A stretch of 64,000 bases of DNA from Mycobacterium sp. IS-1264 (GTDB lineage: Bacteria > Actinomycetota > Actinomycetes > Mycobacteriales > Mycobacteriaceae), in NCBI RefSeq assembly GCF_001954195.1, contig NZ_MBES01000074.1:62001-126000 (forward strand). Reading direction: 5' to 3'. Below the pieces are notes generated by a model that worked only from the letters and a program-made list of their open reading frames with translations, did not search any database and was not told the DNA's origin. The position numbers and the translations under genes were made by a program. Shown in pieces: positions 42,538 to 51,700 of the stretch. The number at the start of each line of letters is the position of its first letter. The stretch's first letter is position 1.

Positions 42538-43098
42538 ATGCGCGCGGGATTTGTATTTGCGGCAGCCGCGGTCGCCATGGTCACCGCCGCATCCGTGTGC
42601 GCCACTGGTTCGGCCGACACCCCGTCCGACGGTCCACCGTTCCCGATCGGTCAGATGGGCGTACCCCTGCATGCGCAGGCGGCCAACGGCGCGACCGCCG
42701 ACATCACTGTCAACAGCGCAACGTGGTTACCGCCGGGGTGCACCACTCATTTTGCGGCTCCGACGCCTGGCTCCGCGTGCAACGTGGTGGAACTGACTAT
42801 CACCGCGACATCGCACCGGTTCTTCCAGTTCGACCAGCGCTACATGTTTGCCAGCTACGGCGGCGGCAATCAGCCGTGGACCCATCCCGACGACGCGCCG
42901 CAGCCGGCAACGCTTGCGGTCGACTACCGGAGGCTCGACAAGATGCCCCCGCTGCAATCGGGTGGCCTTCACGACGGGCAGACCGCGCATGGATTCGTCG
43001 GCTTCGGTATGCCAACGGCGGGCGACCTATACATCACGATCAACGACCCCGCGCAACGCGCGCCCTACACCGAAGCGGGCTGGATCGTCCACACCTGA
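42538..43098 (+). CDS. Secreted protein, possibly MPT63-like immunoglobulin fold
   Basis: A 186-residue protein with a classical signal peptide: a short basic start MRAGFVF, a hydrophobic Ala/Val core and a likely cleavage around SADTPSDG. The mature part contains alternating beta-type segments (ADITVNSATWLPP, VVELTITATSHRFFQF, LYITINDP) and two Cys, consistent with a small beta-sandwich like MPT63/DUF1942 proteins. I am not sure of the family. It is exported to the envelope or medium. dapB follows after 56 bp with its own promoter. Confidence 0.7.
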   Translation: MRAGFVFAAAAVAMVTAASVCATGSADTPSDGPPFPIGQMGVPLHAQAANGATADITVNSATWLPPGCTTHFAAPTPGSACNVVELTITATSHRFFQFDQRYMFASYGGGNQPWTHPDDAPQPATLAVDYRRLDKMPPLQSGGLHDGQTAHGFVGFGMPTAGDLYITINDPAQRAPYTEAGWIVHT

Positions 43099-43141
43099 TC
43101 TGCGCGAGAGACGCACGCCGTGGCGCGGAACCGCCCCGGTC

Positions 43142-43147
43142 TAGGGT
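43142..43147 (+). promoter_or_regulatory. -10 hexamer for dapB
   Basis: TAGGGT lies 7 nt before the dapB ATG; the intervening GAAGG could also work as a ribosome binding site. Confidence 0.5.
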
Positions 43148-43154
43148 GAAGGCC

Positions 43155-43892
43155 ATGCGGGTAGGCGTGCTGGGAGCCAAGGGCAAGGTCGGGGCGACGA
43201 TGGTGGGCGCCGTGCAGGCAGCCGACGACCTTGCGCTGTCCGCCGAGGTGGATGCCGGTGATCCGCTGAGCCTGCTGACCGACGGCGACACCGAGGTTGT
43301 CATCGACTTCACCCACCCGGACGTCGTGATGGACAATCTGAAGTTCGTGATCGACAACGGAATTCACGCCGTCGTTGGCACGACCGGTTTCACCGCGGAG
43401 CGCCTCGAGCGGGTGGAGGCGTGGCTGGCCGATAGCCCCGACACGGCCGTGCTGATCGCGCCCAACTTCGCGATCGGGGCGGTGCTGTCGATGCACTTCG
43501 CCAAGCAGGCCGCGCCGTTCTTCGACTCGGCAGAGGTCATCGAGCTGCATCATCCGCACAAGGCCGATGCCCCGTCGGGCACCGCGGCCCGAACCGCCAA
43601 GCTGATCGCCGAGGCCCGAAAAGGCTTGCCGCCCAACCCCGATGCCACCAGCACCAGCCTGCCTGGCGCCCGGGGCGCCGACGTCGACGGAATTCCGGTG
43701 CACTCGGTGCGGCTGGCCGGCCTGGTCGCCCATCAGGAGGTGCTGTTCGGGACCGAGGGGGAGACGCTGACCATCCGTCACGACAGCCTGGACCGCACGT
43801 CGTTCGTGCCGGGCGTGCTGATGGCGGTGCGCCGCATCCGGGAACGCCGCGGCCTCACGGTTGGCATCGAGCCCCTGCTCAACCTGCATTAA
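43155..43892 (+). CDS. dapB: 4-hydroxy-tetrahydrodipicolinate reductase
   Basis: A 245-residue enzyme of the diaminopimelate/lysine pathway. The NAD(P)H motif GAKGKVG lies near residue 7, VVGTTGF near 75, and the catalytic ELHHPHKADAPSGTA near 130. The M. tuberculosis enzyme uses both NADH and NADPH. ATG 43155 gives the normal N-terminus; the long frame from 41388 is spurious. It works with dapA at 61542 in the same window. Confidence 0.96.
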   Translation: MRVGVLGAKGKVGATMVGAVQAADDLALSAEVDAGDPLSLLTDGDTEVVIDFTHPDVVMDNLKFVIDNGIHAVVGTTGFTAERLERVEAWLADSPDTAVLIAPNFAIGAVLSMHFAKQAAPFFDSAEVIELHHPHKADAPSGTAARTAKLIAEARKGLPPNPDATSTSLPGARGADVDGIPVHSVRLAGLVAHQEVLFGTEGETLTIRHDSLDRTSFVPGVLMAVRRIRERRGLTVGIEPLLNLH

Positions 43893-43901
43893 GAACCCGC
43901 G

Positions 43902-44357
43902 ATGACCAAGACGCTGCGCATCCAGCTGCTCATCGCGTTCTTGTGCGTCGCGCTACTGGTGTACTTCGTGCTGCTGGGCCGCATGGCCGTCGTGATGATC
44001 GGCTCGGGGCGGTCCGCCGCCGTGGGCCTGGGGCTGGCGCTGCTGGTCATGCCGATCGTCGGGCTGTGGGCGATGATCGCCACCCTTCGGGCAGGATTCG
44101 CCCACCAGAGGCTGGCCCGCCTGATCGCGGAGGACGGAATGGAACTCGACACGAGTGCGCTGCCGCGACGGCCGTCGGGACGCATCGAGCGGGACGCGGC
44201 CGACGAGCTGTTCGCTACCGTGCGCGCCGAGGTTGAAGACGATCCCGACGATTGGCGCCGCTGGTACCGGCTGGCCCGGGCCTACGACTACGCGGGGGAT
44301 CGCCGCCGGGCCCGCGAGGCCATGAAGACAGCTGTCCAAATGCAGGCGAGCCGATGA
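43902..44357 (+). CDS. Conserved membrane protein (Rv2772c-like)
   Basis: A 151-residue protein with two membrane helices, at about residues 8-28 and 38-62, and a soluble C-terminal part containing WRRWYRLARAYDYAGDRRRAREAM, which looks like a single TPR-type hairpin. It follows dapB by 9 bp and is probably cotranscribed. The M. tuberculosis counterpart also lies next to dapB. Function unknown. Confidence 0.78.
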   Translation: MTKTLRIQLLIAFLCVALLVYFVLLGRMAVVMIGSGRSAAVGLGLALLVMPIVGLWAMIATLRAGFAHQRLARLIAEDGMELDTSALPRRPSGRIERDAADELFATVRAEVEDDPDDWRRWYRLARAYDYAGDRRRAREAMKTAVQMQASR

Positions 44358-44372
44358 GCAAGACGGGAGGGG

Positions 44373-44951
44373 TTATGGCCGTCCGCCGGGTCCCATCATT
44401 CCGCCGGGTCCCATCATTCCGCCGGAACCGCCCATCATGCCTTGCATCATGGCGGGCATTCCGTCGCGTACGAACCCGCTGACTTCGCGGGCGTGGGCGC
44501 GAATCGTCTCGGTGAGGACGGGATTGTCGGAGATTTCTTCGGCGACGACGCCTGTGGGCGTGAGCGTCAGTTGGCGACGGTAACCGCCGGCGTTGCGGAA
44601 CAGCGTTGGCAGGCTCTGGCTCATACACATGACCTCGGAACCCTGGCCGAGGTGGGAGTACATGCTGGACACGTGTGCGTGCAGTTTCGCAGCCAGGTCG
44701 GGGGCATTTGATTCGGTGGTGGTGCGCACCCCTCCGGGGATCTCCTCGACGGTGCGGGTGATCTCGGTGTGTCGGTTGAACATGTCCATGTAGAGGCTCA
44801 TGTCCGCCGGACTTGCACCCATCATGCCGCCGTCGGTCAAGCGGACTCGCGGGACGGGTGAACCAAAGACCCCGCGAAGGGCATATCCGATACCCAGCAC
44901 CGCGCCAGCACCAAGCGCGGCAAGTGCTGCCCGCCGCGTGAATGTAGCCAT
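44373..44951 (-). CDS. Exported Met/His-rich protein of a putative copper-response cassette
   Basis: A 192-residue protein. A twin-arginine-like signal (FTRRAALAALGAGAVLG) at the N-terminus suggests Tat export or membrane anchoring. The mature part carries five His (RHTEI, LHAHV, YSHLG, AHARE), one Cys in MCMS, and a C-terminal tail with nine Met in about 30 residues, including repeated GMMGPG; such Met/His patches bind Cu(I). Two copies of an 18-bp repeat make part of this tail. I do not recognise a named family. It lies downstream of the small membrane gene and the copper-type operator, with an AGGAGG site 7 nt before its ATG. Confidence 0.72.
   Translation of the reverse strand: MATFTRRAALAALGAGAVLGIGYALRGVFGSPVPRVRLTDGGMMGASPADMSLYMDMFNRHTEITRTVEEIPGGVRTTTESNAPDLAAKLHAHVSSMYSHLGQGSEVMCMSQSLPTLFRNAGGYRRQLTLTPTGVVAEEISDNPVLTETIRAHAREVSGFVRDGMPAMMQGMMGGSGGMMGPGGMMGPGGRP
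44383..44418 (-). repeat. 18-bp tandem repeat in the Met-rich tail
   Basis: Two identical 18-bp units (CCGCCGGGTCCCATCATT on the plus strand) encode G-G-M-M-G-P twice. A change in copy number would add or remove Met pairs. Confidence 0.9.
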
Positions 44952-45023
44952 CGGGTGGCCTCCTAAGCGCCTCGGTGGTATGTCTTCAACGAATAGACTT
45001 GGAGCTCAACGCTTCCCGTGTGG

Positions 45024-45224
45024 CTACATCAATCGACGGTAGAAGTCGTCATCGTCCGTTTCGCTTCGCCCAATCCGGGCCGGGGCATCGTGTCGCGGTC
45101 TGATAGCAAAACCAACCGCGATGCTCGTGACGGCGAAGACCAACGCCCACAAAATCACCATCGACGGAAGGTGGGCGATCGCGCTGCACCAGCCCCAGCC
45201 ATTCCCGCCATACCACATCGTCAT
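45024..45224 (-). CDS. Small Trp/Gly-rich single-helix membrane protein
   Basis: A 66-residue protein: an aromatic N-terminus (MTMWYGGNGWGWC), a hydrophobic helix at about residues 17-42, and a charged C-terminus ending FYRRLM. This resembles small SHOCT-like membrane proteins often found near copper or redox genes, but the full SHOCT motif is cut short. The ATG at 45224 has GGAGG 7 nt upstream and a complete promoter with an inverted-repeat operator. It is the first gene of the unit that includes the Met-rich exported protein, 72 bp further. Confidence 0.72.
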   Translation of the reverse strand: MTMWYGGNGWGWCSAIAHLPSMVILWALVFAVTSIAVGFAIRPRHDAPARIGRSETDDDDFYRRLM

Positions 45225-45256
45225 TACATTTCCTCCAAGGTCGCCGCCCTTCGTGA

Positions 45257-45286
45257 AGGGTACCCCGGTAGGGTATATAGGGTCAA
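45257..45286 (-). promoter_or_regulatory. Promoter with -35/-10 around a CsoR/RicR-like operator
   Basis: On the reverse strand TTGACC (-35) and TACCCT (-10) are 18 nt apart, about 33 bp before the small membrane gene. Among the clearest two-box promoters in the window. Confidence 0.6.
45261..45275. promoter_or_regulatory. CsoR/RicR-type copper operator
   Basis: TACCC-CGGTA-GGGTA is a perfect 5-bp-arm inverted repeat with a 5-bp centre. It overlaps the -10 and the spacer of the promoter above, the position of a repressor site. The shape fits the Cu-sensing CsoR family consensus as I remember it. Confidence 0.55.
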
Positions 45287-45424
45287 GAGTTCCGCAACTT
45301 GGCCCGCTGTTCTCACCGGGGCAAGAAGGGGCGCGGTGACATCTGGTTTCCTATGTGGAGGGATACTCTATTGCTCTCCAGCCGGACTGCCGCTCCGGCG
45401 CGGCCATCAGATGGGAGCCAGCGG

Positions 45425-45877
45425 ATGCCGCGACTGCTTATCGTCCATCACACGCCGTCGCCGTTCACGCAGGCGATGTTCGAGGCGGTCCTGTCCGGAG
45501 CGACCGACCCCGAGATCGAGGGTGTTGAGGTGGTGCGGCGGCCGGCACTTACCGTCGCCCCGGCCGACATGCTCGAGGCGGACGGCTATCTCCTGGGAAC
45601 CCCCGCCAATCTCGGCTACATGAGCGGCGCCCTCAAGCACGCGTTCGACGTCTGCTACTACCCGTGCCTCGACGCGACGCGCGGGCGCCCGTTCGGGCTG
45701 TACCTGCACGGCAACGAGGGCACCGAGGGAGCCGAACGCGCCGTGGAGGCGATCACCACCGGGCTCGGTTGGGTGAAAGCCGCTGAGCACGTGGTGGTGT
45801 CGAGCAAGCCGAGCAAGGATGACCTGGAGGCGTGCTGGAATCTCGGCGCGACGGTTGCGGCTCAGCTCATGGGGTAG
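45425..45877 (+). CDS. Flavodoxin-like/NADPH-dependent FMN reductase fold protein
   Basis: A 150-residue protein beginning MPRLLIVHHTPSP, a flavodoxin-type beta-strand followed by the phosphate-binding loop. GYLLGTPANLGYMSG near residue 58 is the flavin-contact segment of FMN reductase-like proteins. M. tuberculosis has a close homolog near dapB (Rv2771c). Its upstream region is the 200-bp gap that also holds the copper-type operator, on the other strand. The longer frame from 45299 is not supported by a ribosome binding site. The last 16 bp overlap the convergent membrane gene. Confidence 0.82.
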   Translation: MPRLLIVHHTPSPFTQAMFEAVLSGATDPEIEGVEVVRRPALTVAPADMLEADGYLLGTPANLGYMSGALKHAFDVCYYPCLDATRGRPFGLYLHGNEGTEGAERAVEAITTGLGWVKAAEHVVVSSKPSKDDLEACWNLGATVAAQLMG

Positions 45878-46338
45878 GCAACGTAGCCGAGGGCGCCCGC
45901 GAGAACGGCGAACTTGATGAGGGCCGCGATCCGCGCGCGCCGCGCGTGAACGGCAATCCGCCTGCGCTCGAGCACCTTCAGCAGCGACGCCCCCTCCACC
46001 GCGTCGCCGGCGACTGCGACGAGCACAACGGCGGGCAAGAAGGCCGGATGGCCGCGCCGCCGCCGCGTGCGATCGACCAGGAGCGCCGTGAGGATGCCAT
46101 AGGTCGTCATGTAGCCGAAGTCCAGCCACAGCGACAATCGCGCGGCACGCTGACCGTCGGAGCCCCACCGGGTCATGATCTCCTCGGCTCGAGATGCGCT
46201 GCCGGCCAGCTCAAATGGGATGATCCCGGGCCCGCCGCTGCGCCGCATTCGACGCTCCAGCACGAGCATTCCCGCCGTGTATCCCACGAAGCAAGCGGCG
46301 GCCGTCGCCAGCCGATTGTCCCGTATGCGCTGGATCAC
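45862..46338 (-). CDS. Integral membrane protein of unknown function
   Basis: A 158-residue protein with about four hydrophobic segments (around residues 9-27, 70-90, 100-118 and 137-155). The loop after the second helix is very basic (RTRRRRGHP). A cytosolic-domain motif is not obvious. The GTG at 46338 has an AGGAGG site. The 3' end overlaps the flavodoxin-like gene. Not recognised; possibly an envelope accessory protein. Confidence 0.68.
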   Translation of the reverse strand: MIQRIRDNRLATAAACFVGYTAGMLVLERRMRRSGGPGIIPFELAGSASRAEEIMTRWGSDGQRAARLSLWLDFGYMTTYGILTALLVDRTRRRRGHPAFLPAVVLVAVAGDAVEGASLLKVLERRRIAVHARRARIAALIKFAVLAGALGYVAYPMS

Positions 46339-46350
46339 CGTGCTGACCTC

Positions 46351-47178
46351 CTAAGCCGGCTGGAACGCGTCGGCCGGCTGAGCCAAAGCCAGCGCCGAGC
46401 TGGTGCCGATGGGCCCGTGCCGGTCGAACAGGGTCGCGGCGCCGGTGGCCACACCGGCTGTGCCGTAGTGGCTTTGGGCCGCGAGGCCAAGGAATTCACC
46501 GTCGGGCAATCGGCTCGCGGTGACCGTGTAGTCGGCGTTGATATAGCGCAATCCGCCTGTGCCCCAATGGGTCAGCGAGCTGGTGATGTCGCCGACGAAT
46601 GCCAGGCGGGTAAACGGCGTGAGGGGATAGCCGTCCACCATCGGACGGAACAATCGCACCCAGGCGAACTTCTGCGAGTGCGACTGCTCCCACTCGCCCG
46701 CGGCGATGCCGGGACTGCCTTCCAGGGTGGCGCCGTATCCCCAGATGAGGAACGGCATGTCGGCCGGGAAGCCGTCGGAGTGCGTCGGCAGCGGCGGCAT
46801 CTCTACCGGCGAGGACCAGACCCGTCCGTCGGGATGATCACCCCGCCGCAGAAACAGCGCGCTGGCCCGCGCGACCGTCGTCCCGTTCTGCACCAGCGCC
46901 GCATCCACCAGTTTGATGCGCCGGCCTTCCCGCTGCACCGACGTCTCAATCCGCACCGGTTCGGGCAGCGCCGGACGCAACAGATCAACCGTGAAGCGGG
47001 CGGGCTGGAACTCGGGATCGATACCGGATCGCTCTATCCCCCAACCCAACAAACCGCCGACGTTCTGGCCGCCCATCGCCGCGCCCCACGGTCCCCGCGT
47101 CAGCGCGCCCGGCAAATAGAACTCGCCATCGACAGTGAAGAAAGCCTCGGGCATGATGGCGGAATCCTCGGTCGTCAC
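46351..47178 (-). CDS. Acyl-CoA thioesterase (TesB-like double hot-dog)
   Basis: A 275-residue protein with the double hot-dog layout of acyl-CoA thioesterase II: the first repeat carries QNVGGLLGWGIERS and FTVDLLRPALPEPV, the second carries FLGLAAQSHYGTAGVATGAATLFD at the C-terminus. The helix-start residues expected of TesB (Asp, Thr/Ser, Gln) are partly present; confidence in catalysis is moderate. GTG 47178 is chosen because TATCGT lies 7 nt upstream; an extended start at 47187 overlaps that -10. Confidence 0.75.
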   Translation of the reverse strand: MTTEDSAIMPEAFFTVDGEFYLPGALTRGPWGAAMGGQNVGGLLGWGIERSGIDPEFQPARFTVDLLRPALPEPVRIETSVQREGRRIKLVDAALVQNGTTVARASALFLRRGDHPDGRVWSSPVEMPPLPTHSDGFPADMPFLIWGYGATLEGSPGIAAGEWEQSHSQKFAWVRLFRPMVDGYPLTPFTRLAFVGDITSSLTHWGTGGLRYINADYTVTASRLPDGEFLGLAAQSHYGTAGVATGAATLFDRHGPIGTSSALALAQPADAFQPA

Positions 47179-47185
47179 CAGTATC

Positions 47186-47191
47186 ACGATA
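47186..47191 (-). promoter_or_regulatory. -10 hexamer for the thioesterase gene
   Basis: On the reverse strand TATCGT lies 7 nt before the GTG at 47178. Confidence 0.5.
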
Positions 47192-47217
47192 GGACACCGG
47201 ATACCGGGCTAGGGCAA

Positions 47218-47245
47218 GGACGCTAGGACGCTAGGACGCTAGGAC
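47218..47245 (+). repeat. 8-bp tandem repeat upstream of the acyl-CoA synthetase
   Basis: Three and a half units of GGACGCTA begin at 47218, ending 11 bp before the ATG at 47257. The GGACA of the last partial unit may provide part of the ribosome binding site. Confidence 0.85.
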
Positions 47246-47256
47246 AAGGACAGGGC

Positions 47257-48792
47257 ATGCCTGCAGTGATCGAAATTCCCCGTGACCGCAACCCGTTCCC
47301 GAGCACCGGCGTCTCCCGTGATCCCAACGGCATCCCGCGCTACGATCGGCTGCCCGCCACGCTGCTGGACATGCTCGCCGAGCAAGTCGACAACCGCCCG
47401 AACAGCGAGGCCGTCGTCGAGCTCGGGGCCGGCCGGCTGACGTACCGGGAACTGTGGAACCGCGCGGCGCGGGTGGCCGGCGGCCTGCGGGCCGAGGGGC
47501 TCGGCCCGGGTGACCGTGTCGCCGTGCGCTACCCGGCCGGCATCGACTGGGTGCTCGCATTCTGGGGCATCGTGATGGCCGGGGGCGTTGCGGTGCCGGT
47601 CAATACGCGATCGGCGCAGCCCGAGATCGAGTTCGTCCTGTCCGACTCGGGAGCGCGTATGGACCTCGCGCCCGACGCCCCGCTGCCCGACGGCGAGCCG
47701 CATGTGACCCACGGCCTCAGCCATACCGACACGGCAGCGCTGTTCTACACCTCGGGAACCACCGGCCACCCCAAGGGCGTGCCGACCACTCATGAGGCGT
47801 TCGTGACCAACACCGAGAACGCGATCCGGTGTCTCGACCAGCCGAGGGATCTCGGCGAGGGCATGCGCACGCTGATCTCGGTGCCGCTGTTCCACGTGAC
47901 CGGGTGCAACTCACAGCTTTTGGCCGCGGCCCGTCTCGGGGGAGCGTCGGTGATCATGCCCGCGCTCAACCTCGACGAACTGATCGCCACGCTGAGTGCC
48001 GAGCGAATCTCGGTCATGGTGACCGTTCCGGCGATCTACGCTTTAATGTTGCGGCACAAGGCCTTTGGAAGCGCCGACGTGTCCGGGGTCCGCTGGGTGG
48101 GATATGGCGGCGCGCCGATCGCCCCGTCGTTGGTGCGATCGGTGAAGGAGGCGTTCGGCCAAGCCACGGTGTTCAACGGGTACGGCATGACCGAGACCGC
48201 CTCGCTGATGACCGTCCTGCCCGACGATGACGCGGTCGAGCACGCCGACTCGGTCGGATACGCGGTGCCGTCGGTGGATCTCGGCCTGGTCCCGTTCGGC
48301 GGCGACGAGCCCGGCGTGGGCGAATTGGTGGTGCGCGGGGCCAATGTGAGCAGCGGTTACTGGAACCGGCCCGAGGCCACCTCCGCCACGATCGTGGACG
48401 GCTGGTTGCACACCGGCGACGTGGTACGGGTCGACGACGCGGGCCGGGTGCACATCGTCGACCGGCTCAAGGACATCATCAACCGCGGCGGCGAGAACGT
48501 ATCCAGCGTCGAGGTGGAAGCGGTGCTGCTGTCGGCGCCCAATGTCGCGGATGCGTGCGTGCTGGCGGTGCCCGACGAGGTCATGGGGGAGAAGGTCGGT
48601 GCGGTGCTGTTCGGCGACCAAGACCGGATCGACGTGACGGCCGTGCTCGACCATTGCCGCGCCCAGCTGTCCGACTTCAAGGTGCCGCAGTACGTGACGG
48701 TGGTGGACAGCGCGCTGCCCCGCAACGCCGGCGGCAAACTGCTCAAGGGCAAACTCCGCGAGCAGGTCCAGTGGGGCGACCCGCTGCGATGA
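47257..48792 (+). CDS. Acyl-CoA synthetase (FadD-type, class I AMP-forming)
   Basis: A 511-residue AMP-forming ligase, normal length. The AMP motif FYTSGTTGHPKG lies near residue 165, GYGMTETASL near 308, and the A8 region WLHTGDVVRVDDAGRVHIVDRLKD near 387-410; the conserved C-terminal Lys is in GGKLLKGKL near 492. It activates a fatty or organic acid as its CoA thioester. The 4-bp overlap with the single-chain carboxylase gene strongly suggests that its product is carboxylated next. Confidence 0.9.
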   Translation: MPAVIEIPRDRNPFPSTGVSRDPNGIPRYDRLPATLLDMLAEQVDNRPNSEAVVELGAGRLTYRELWNRAARVAGGLRAEGLGPGDRVAVRYPAGIDWVLAFWGIVMAGGVAVPVNTRSAQPEIEFVLSDSGARMDLAPDAPLPDGEPHVTHGLSHTDTAALFYTSGTTGHPKGVPTTHEAFVTNTENAIRCLDQPRDLGEGMRTLISVPLFHVTGCNSQLLAAARLGGASVIMPALNLDELIATLSAERISVMVTVPAIYALMLRHKAFGSADVSGVRWVGYGGAPIAPSLVRSVKEAFGQATVFNGYGMTETASLMTVLPDDDAVEHADSVGYAVPSVDLGLVPFGGDEPGVGELVVRGANVSSGYWNRPEATSATIVDGWLHTGDVVRVDDAGRVHIVDRLKDIINRGGENVSSVEVEAVLLSAPNVADACVLAVPDEVMGEKVGAVLFGDQDRIDVTAVLDHCRAQLSDFKVPQYVTVVDSALPRNAGGKLLKGKLREQVQWGDPLR

Positions 48793-51700
48793 CGCTACTG
48801 ATCGCCAACCGCGGCGAGATCGCGCTTCGAATCATCCGCACCGCAACGGAATTGGGCCTGCAAACGGTCGCGGTCTATGCCGAGGACGACGCCGACAGCC
48901 CGCACGTGCATGCGGCCGACGAGGCGATCGGCCTACCCGGCGCCGGTCCGCCGGCCTACCTGGATCACGCCCAGATACTGTCGGCCGCAAAAAAGTCCGG
49001 CGCCGCACTGATTCATCCGGGCTACGGCTTCCTCAGCGAGAACGCTGCGTTCGCCCGCGCGTGCCGGGCGAACGGATACACGTTCGTAGGGCCCGACGCC
49101 GACGTGCTGGAGCTGGCCGGCAACAAATCGTCGGCCCGTACCGCCGCGATCGCCGCCGGGCTGCCGGTGTTGCCCGCAACCGACGGCCCGAGCACCGTCG
49201 AGGACGTCGCGGCGTTTTTCGCAGCCCAGTCGGGCGGGATCATGATCAAGGCGCTTGCCGGCGGCGGCGGGCGGGGAATGCGCCAGGTGCGCAGCGCCGA
49301 CCACATCGCCGACGCCTACCGCCAGTGCGCCGCGGAGGCACAACTGGGCTTCGGCGATCGGGCGCTGTTCGCCGAGGCGCTTCTCGACGCCGCGCGGCAC
49401 ATCGAGGTCCAAGTCGTGGGCGCACCGGCCGGGTATCAGACGCGCGCGCTGGCTCTCGGCGATCGCGACTGCAGCATCCAGCGGCGCTACCAAAAGCTCG
49501 TGGAAATCGCGCCTGCGCAAGGGCTTTCGGATGGTCTGCGCCGAGAACTGCATCAGGAGGCCGTCCGGATCTGCGCCAGGGTCGGCCTGCACGGGCTGGC
49601 GACGGTCGAGTTCCTCGTCACCAACCGCCAGCACGTCTTCCTCGAGATCAACCCCCGTATTCAAGTGGAGCACACGGTCACCGAGGAAACCACGGGGGTT
49701 GACCTGGTCGAGGTGCAGTTGGCCATCGCCGGTGGCGCGTCCTACTACCAGCTAGGCCTGCCGGCCGGAATCGCTTCCGACGGTACCGAAGTCATCGGGG
49801 AGCCCGCCGCGCGGCGGGGCATCGCGATACAGGCGCGGGTCAACATGGAGACGTTTGCCGCCGACGGGTCCGTCGTTCCCGCGGCCGGCACCCTGACGGT
49901 GTTTTCGCCGCCCACCGGTCCGGGAGTTCGCGTCGACAGCTACGGCCGGCCAGGGCTGGCCACCAGTACGCGATACGACTCGCTGCTGGCCAAGGTCGTC
50001 GCCCATGTGCGGGGATCGTCGTTTGCCGCGGCGGTGCGCAAGGCCCGCACCGCCCTGGGCGAGTTCGGCGTCGAGGGCGTTCGCACCAACATAGAGTTTC
50101 TGCGAGAGCTGTTGTCCGACAGCGAAATCCAGTCGGGCATAGTAACGACCGGTTTCCTCGACGAGAAGCTGCCCGAATTGGCGGCCGCGGCACTCGCCCA
50201 CCGGCATGACACCAGTGTTGCCACCGTCGAGCTCCATCCGGGTGAGGAAGCGCTGCGCGCGCAGCTGGCCGGCACCGTGGTCGAGGTCGCGCCCGAGGGC
50301 GTGGAGTTCGCCCCCGGTGCCCAGCTCGTCGTCCTCGAGGCGATGAAGATGCAGCACGCGCTCGTCGCGCCGGACGCGCTGTTCACCGTGCGCCGTTTGG
50401 TGACACCCGGCCAGGTCGTCGGCACGGGAGACCCGTTACTGGTCTTCACCCGAACCGGGGCCGCCGGTGGGAGCGAGTCCGCCGGGGCCGCAATGGATCT
50501 CGATCGCCCACGCGCCGACCTCGACGAGGTTCGCGAGCGCCACCGGCTCACCCTCGACGAGGGCCGGGAGGCCGCGGTTGCCAAGCGGCACAAGCAAGGC
50601 CGGCGCACCGCGCGGGAGAACATCGCCGACCTGGTCGATGCCGGCAGCTTCGTCGAGTACGGCGCCCTGGCCATCGCCGCGCAGCGCAGCCGGCGCTCGG
50701 AAGAGGATCTGATCGCCAACACCCCGGCCGACGGCCTGGTCGCCGGCGTGGCGACCATCGGGGGAGCCGAGGCCGTCGTCGTGTCCTATGACTACACCGT
50801 CCTGGCCGGCACGCAGGGCATGCGCAACCACGCCAAGACCGACCGGGTCTTCGAGCTGGCCGCCCGAAAGCGTTTGCCGGTGGTGCTTTTCGCCGAGGGC
50901 GGCGGCGGGCGGCCCGGTGACACGGACGTCGGCGGCGCCGCCGGGCTGGATGTCCCGACCTTCCGGATGCTGGCCGGCCTCAGCGGCCGGGTGCCGCTGG
51001 TGGCGATCGTCTCCGGCCGGTGCTTCGCCGGCAACGCCGCGCTGGCGGGGGTGTGCGACGTGATCGTCGCGACCCCGGACGCCAACATCGGGATGGGCGG
51101 TCCCGCGATGATCGAGGGGGGCGGCCTCGGGGTCTACCCGCCGGAGGCGATCGGGCCGATCGACGTCCAGCGGCACAACGGTGTGGTGAGCCTGGTTGCC
51201 CGGGACGAGGCGCACGCGGTGTCGCTGGCCAAGCAGTACCTGTCGTACTTCCAGGGCAGCTCCCACGACAAGCGGGTCGAGTGGGAGGAGCCCGATCCGC
51301 GGCTGGCCCGACATGTGGTGCCGCAGAACCGGTTACGCGCTTACGACGTGCACCGGGCGATCGAGTCGATCGTCGACAGGGGATCGGTCCTGGAGTTGCG
51401 CCCCGACTACGGCGTCGGGATCGTCACCGCGCTGGTTCGTGTCGAGGGTGTGGCATACGGGTTGCTGGCCAACAGCAGCCACCACCTCGGCGGCGCGATC
51501 GACGCCGAGGCGGCCGACAAGGCCGGCGATTTCCTGGCCCTGTGCGAGTCGTTCCGGCTGCCGGTGATCTCGCTCTGCGACACGCCGGGATTCATGGTCG
51601 GGCCGGATGCGGAGAAGGACGCCGCGGTGCGGCGGTTCGGCCGGATGTTCGTTCTCGGCGCCAGGCTGACCGTGCCGCTCGGAATGATCATCCTGCGCAA

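Noticed and set aside
41388..43892. An 834-codon forward frame covering the HNH gene, the secreted protein and dapB
   Set aside because: Only the dapB part (from 43155) is real; the rest is antisense to the HNH gene or out of frame with the secreted protein.
48555..48788. Extension of the carboxylase frame to 1155 residues
   Set aside because: The extra part overlaps the FadD C-terminus out of frame. The ATG at 48789 gives the normal biotin carboxylase N-terminus and the ATGA overlap.
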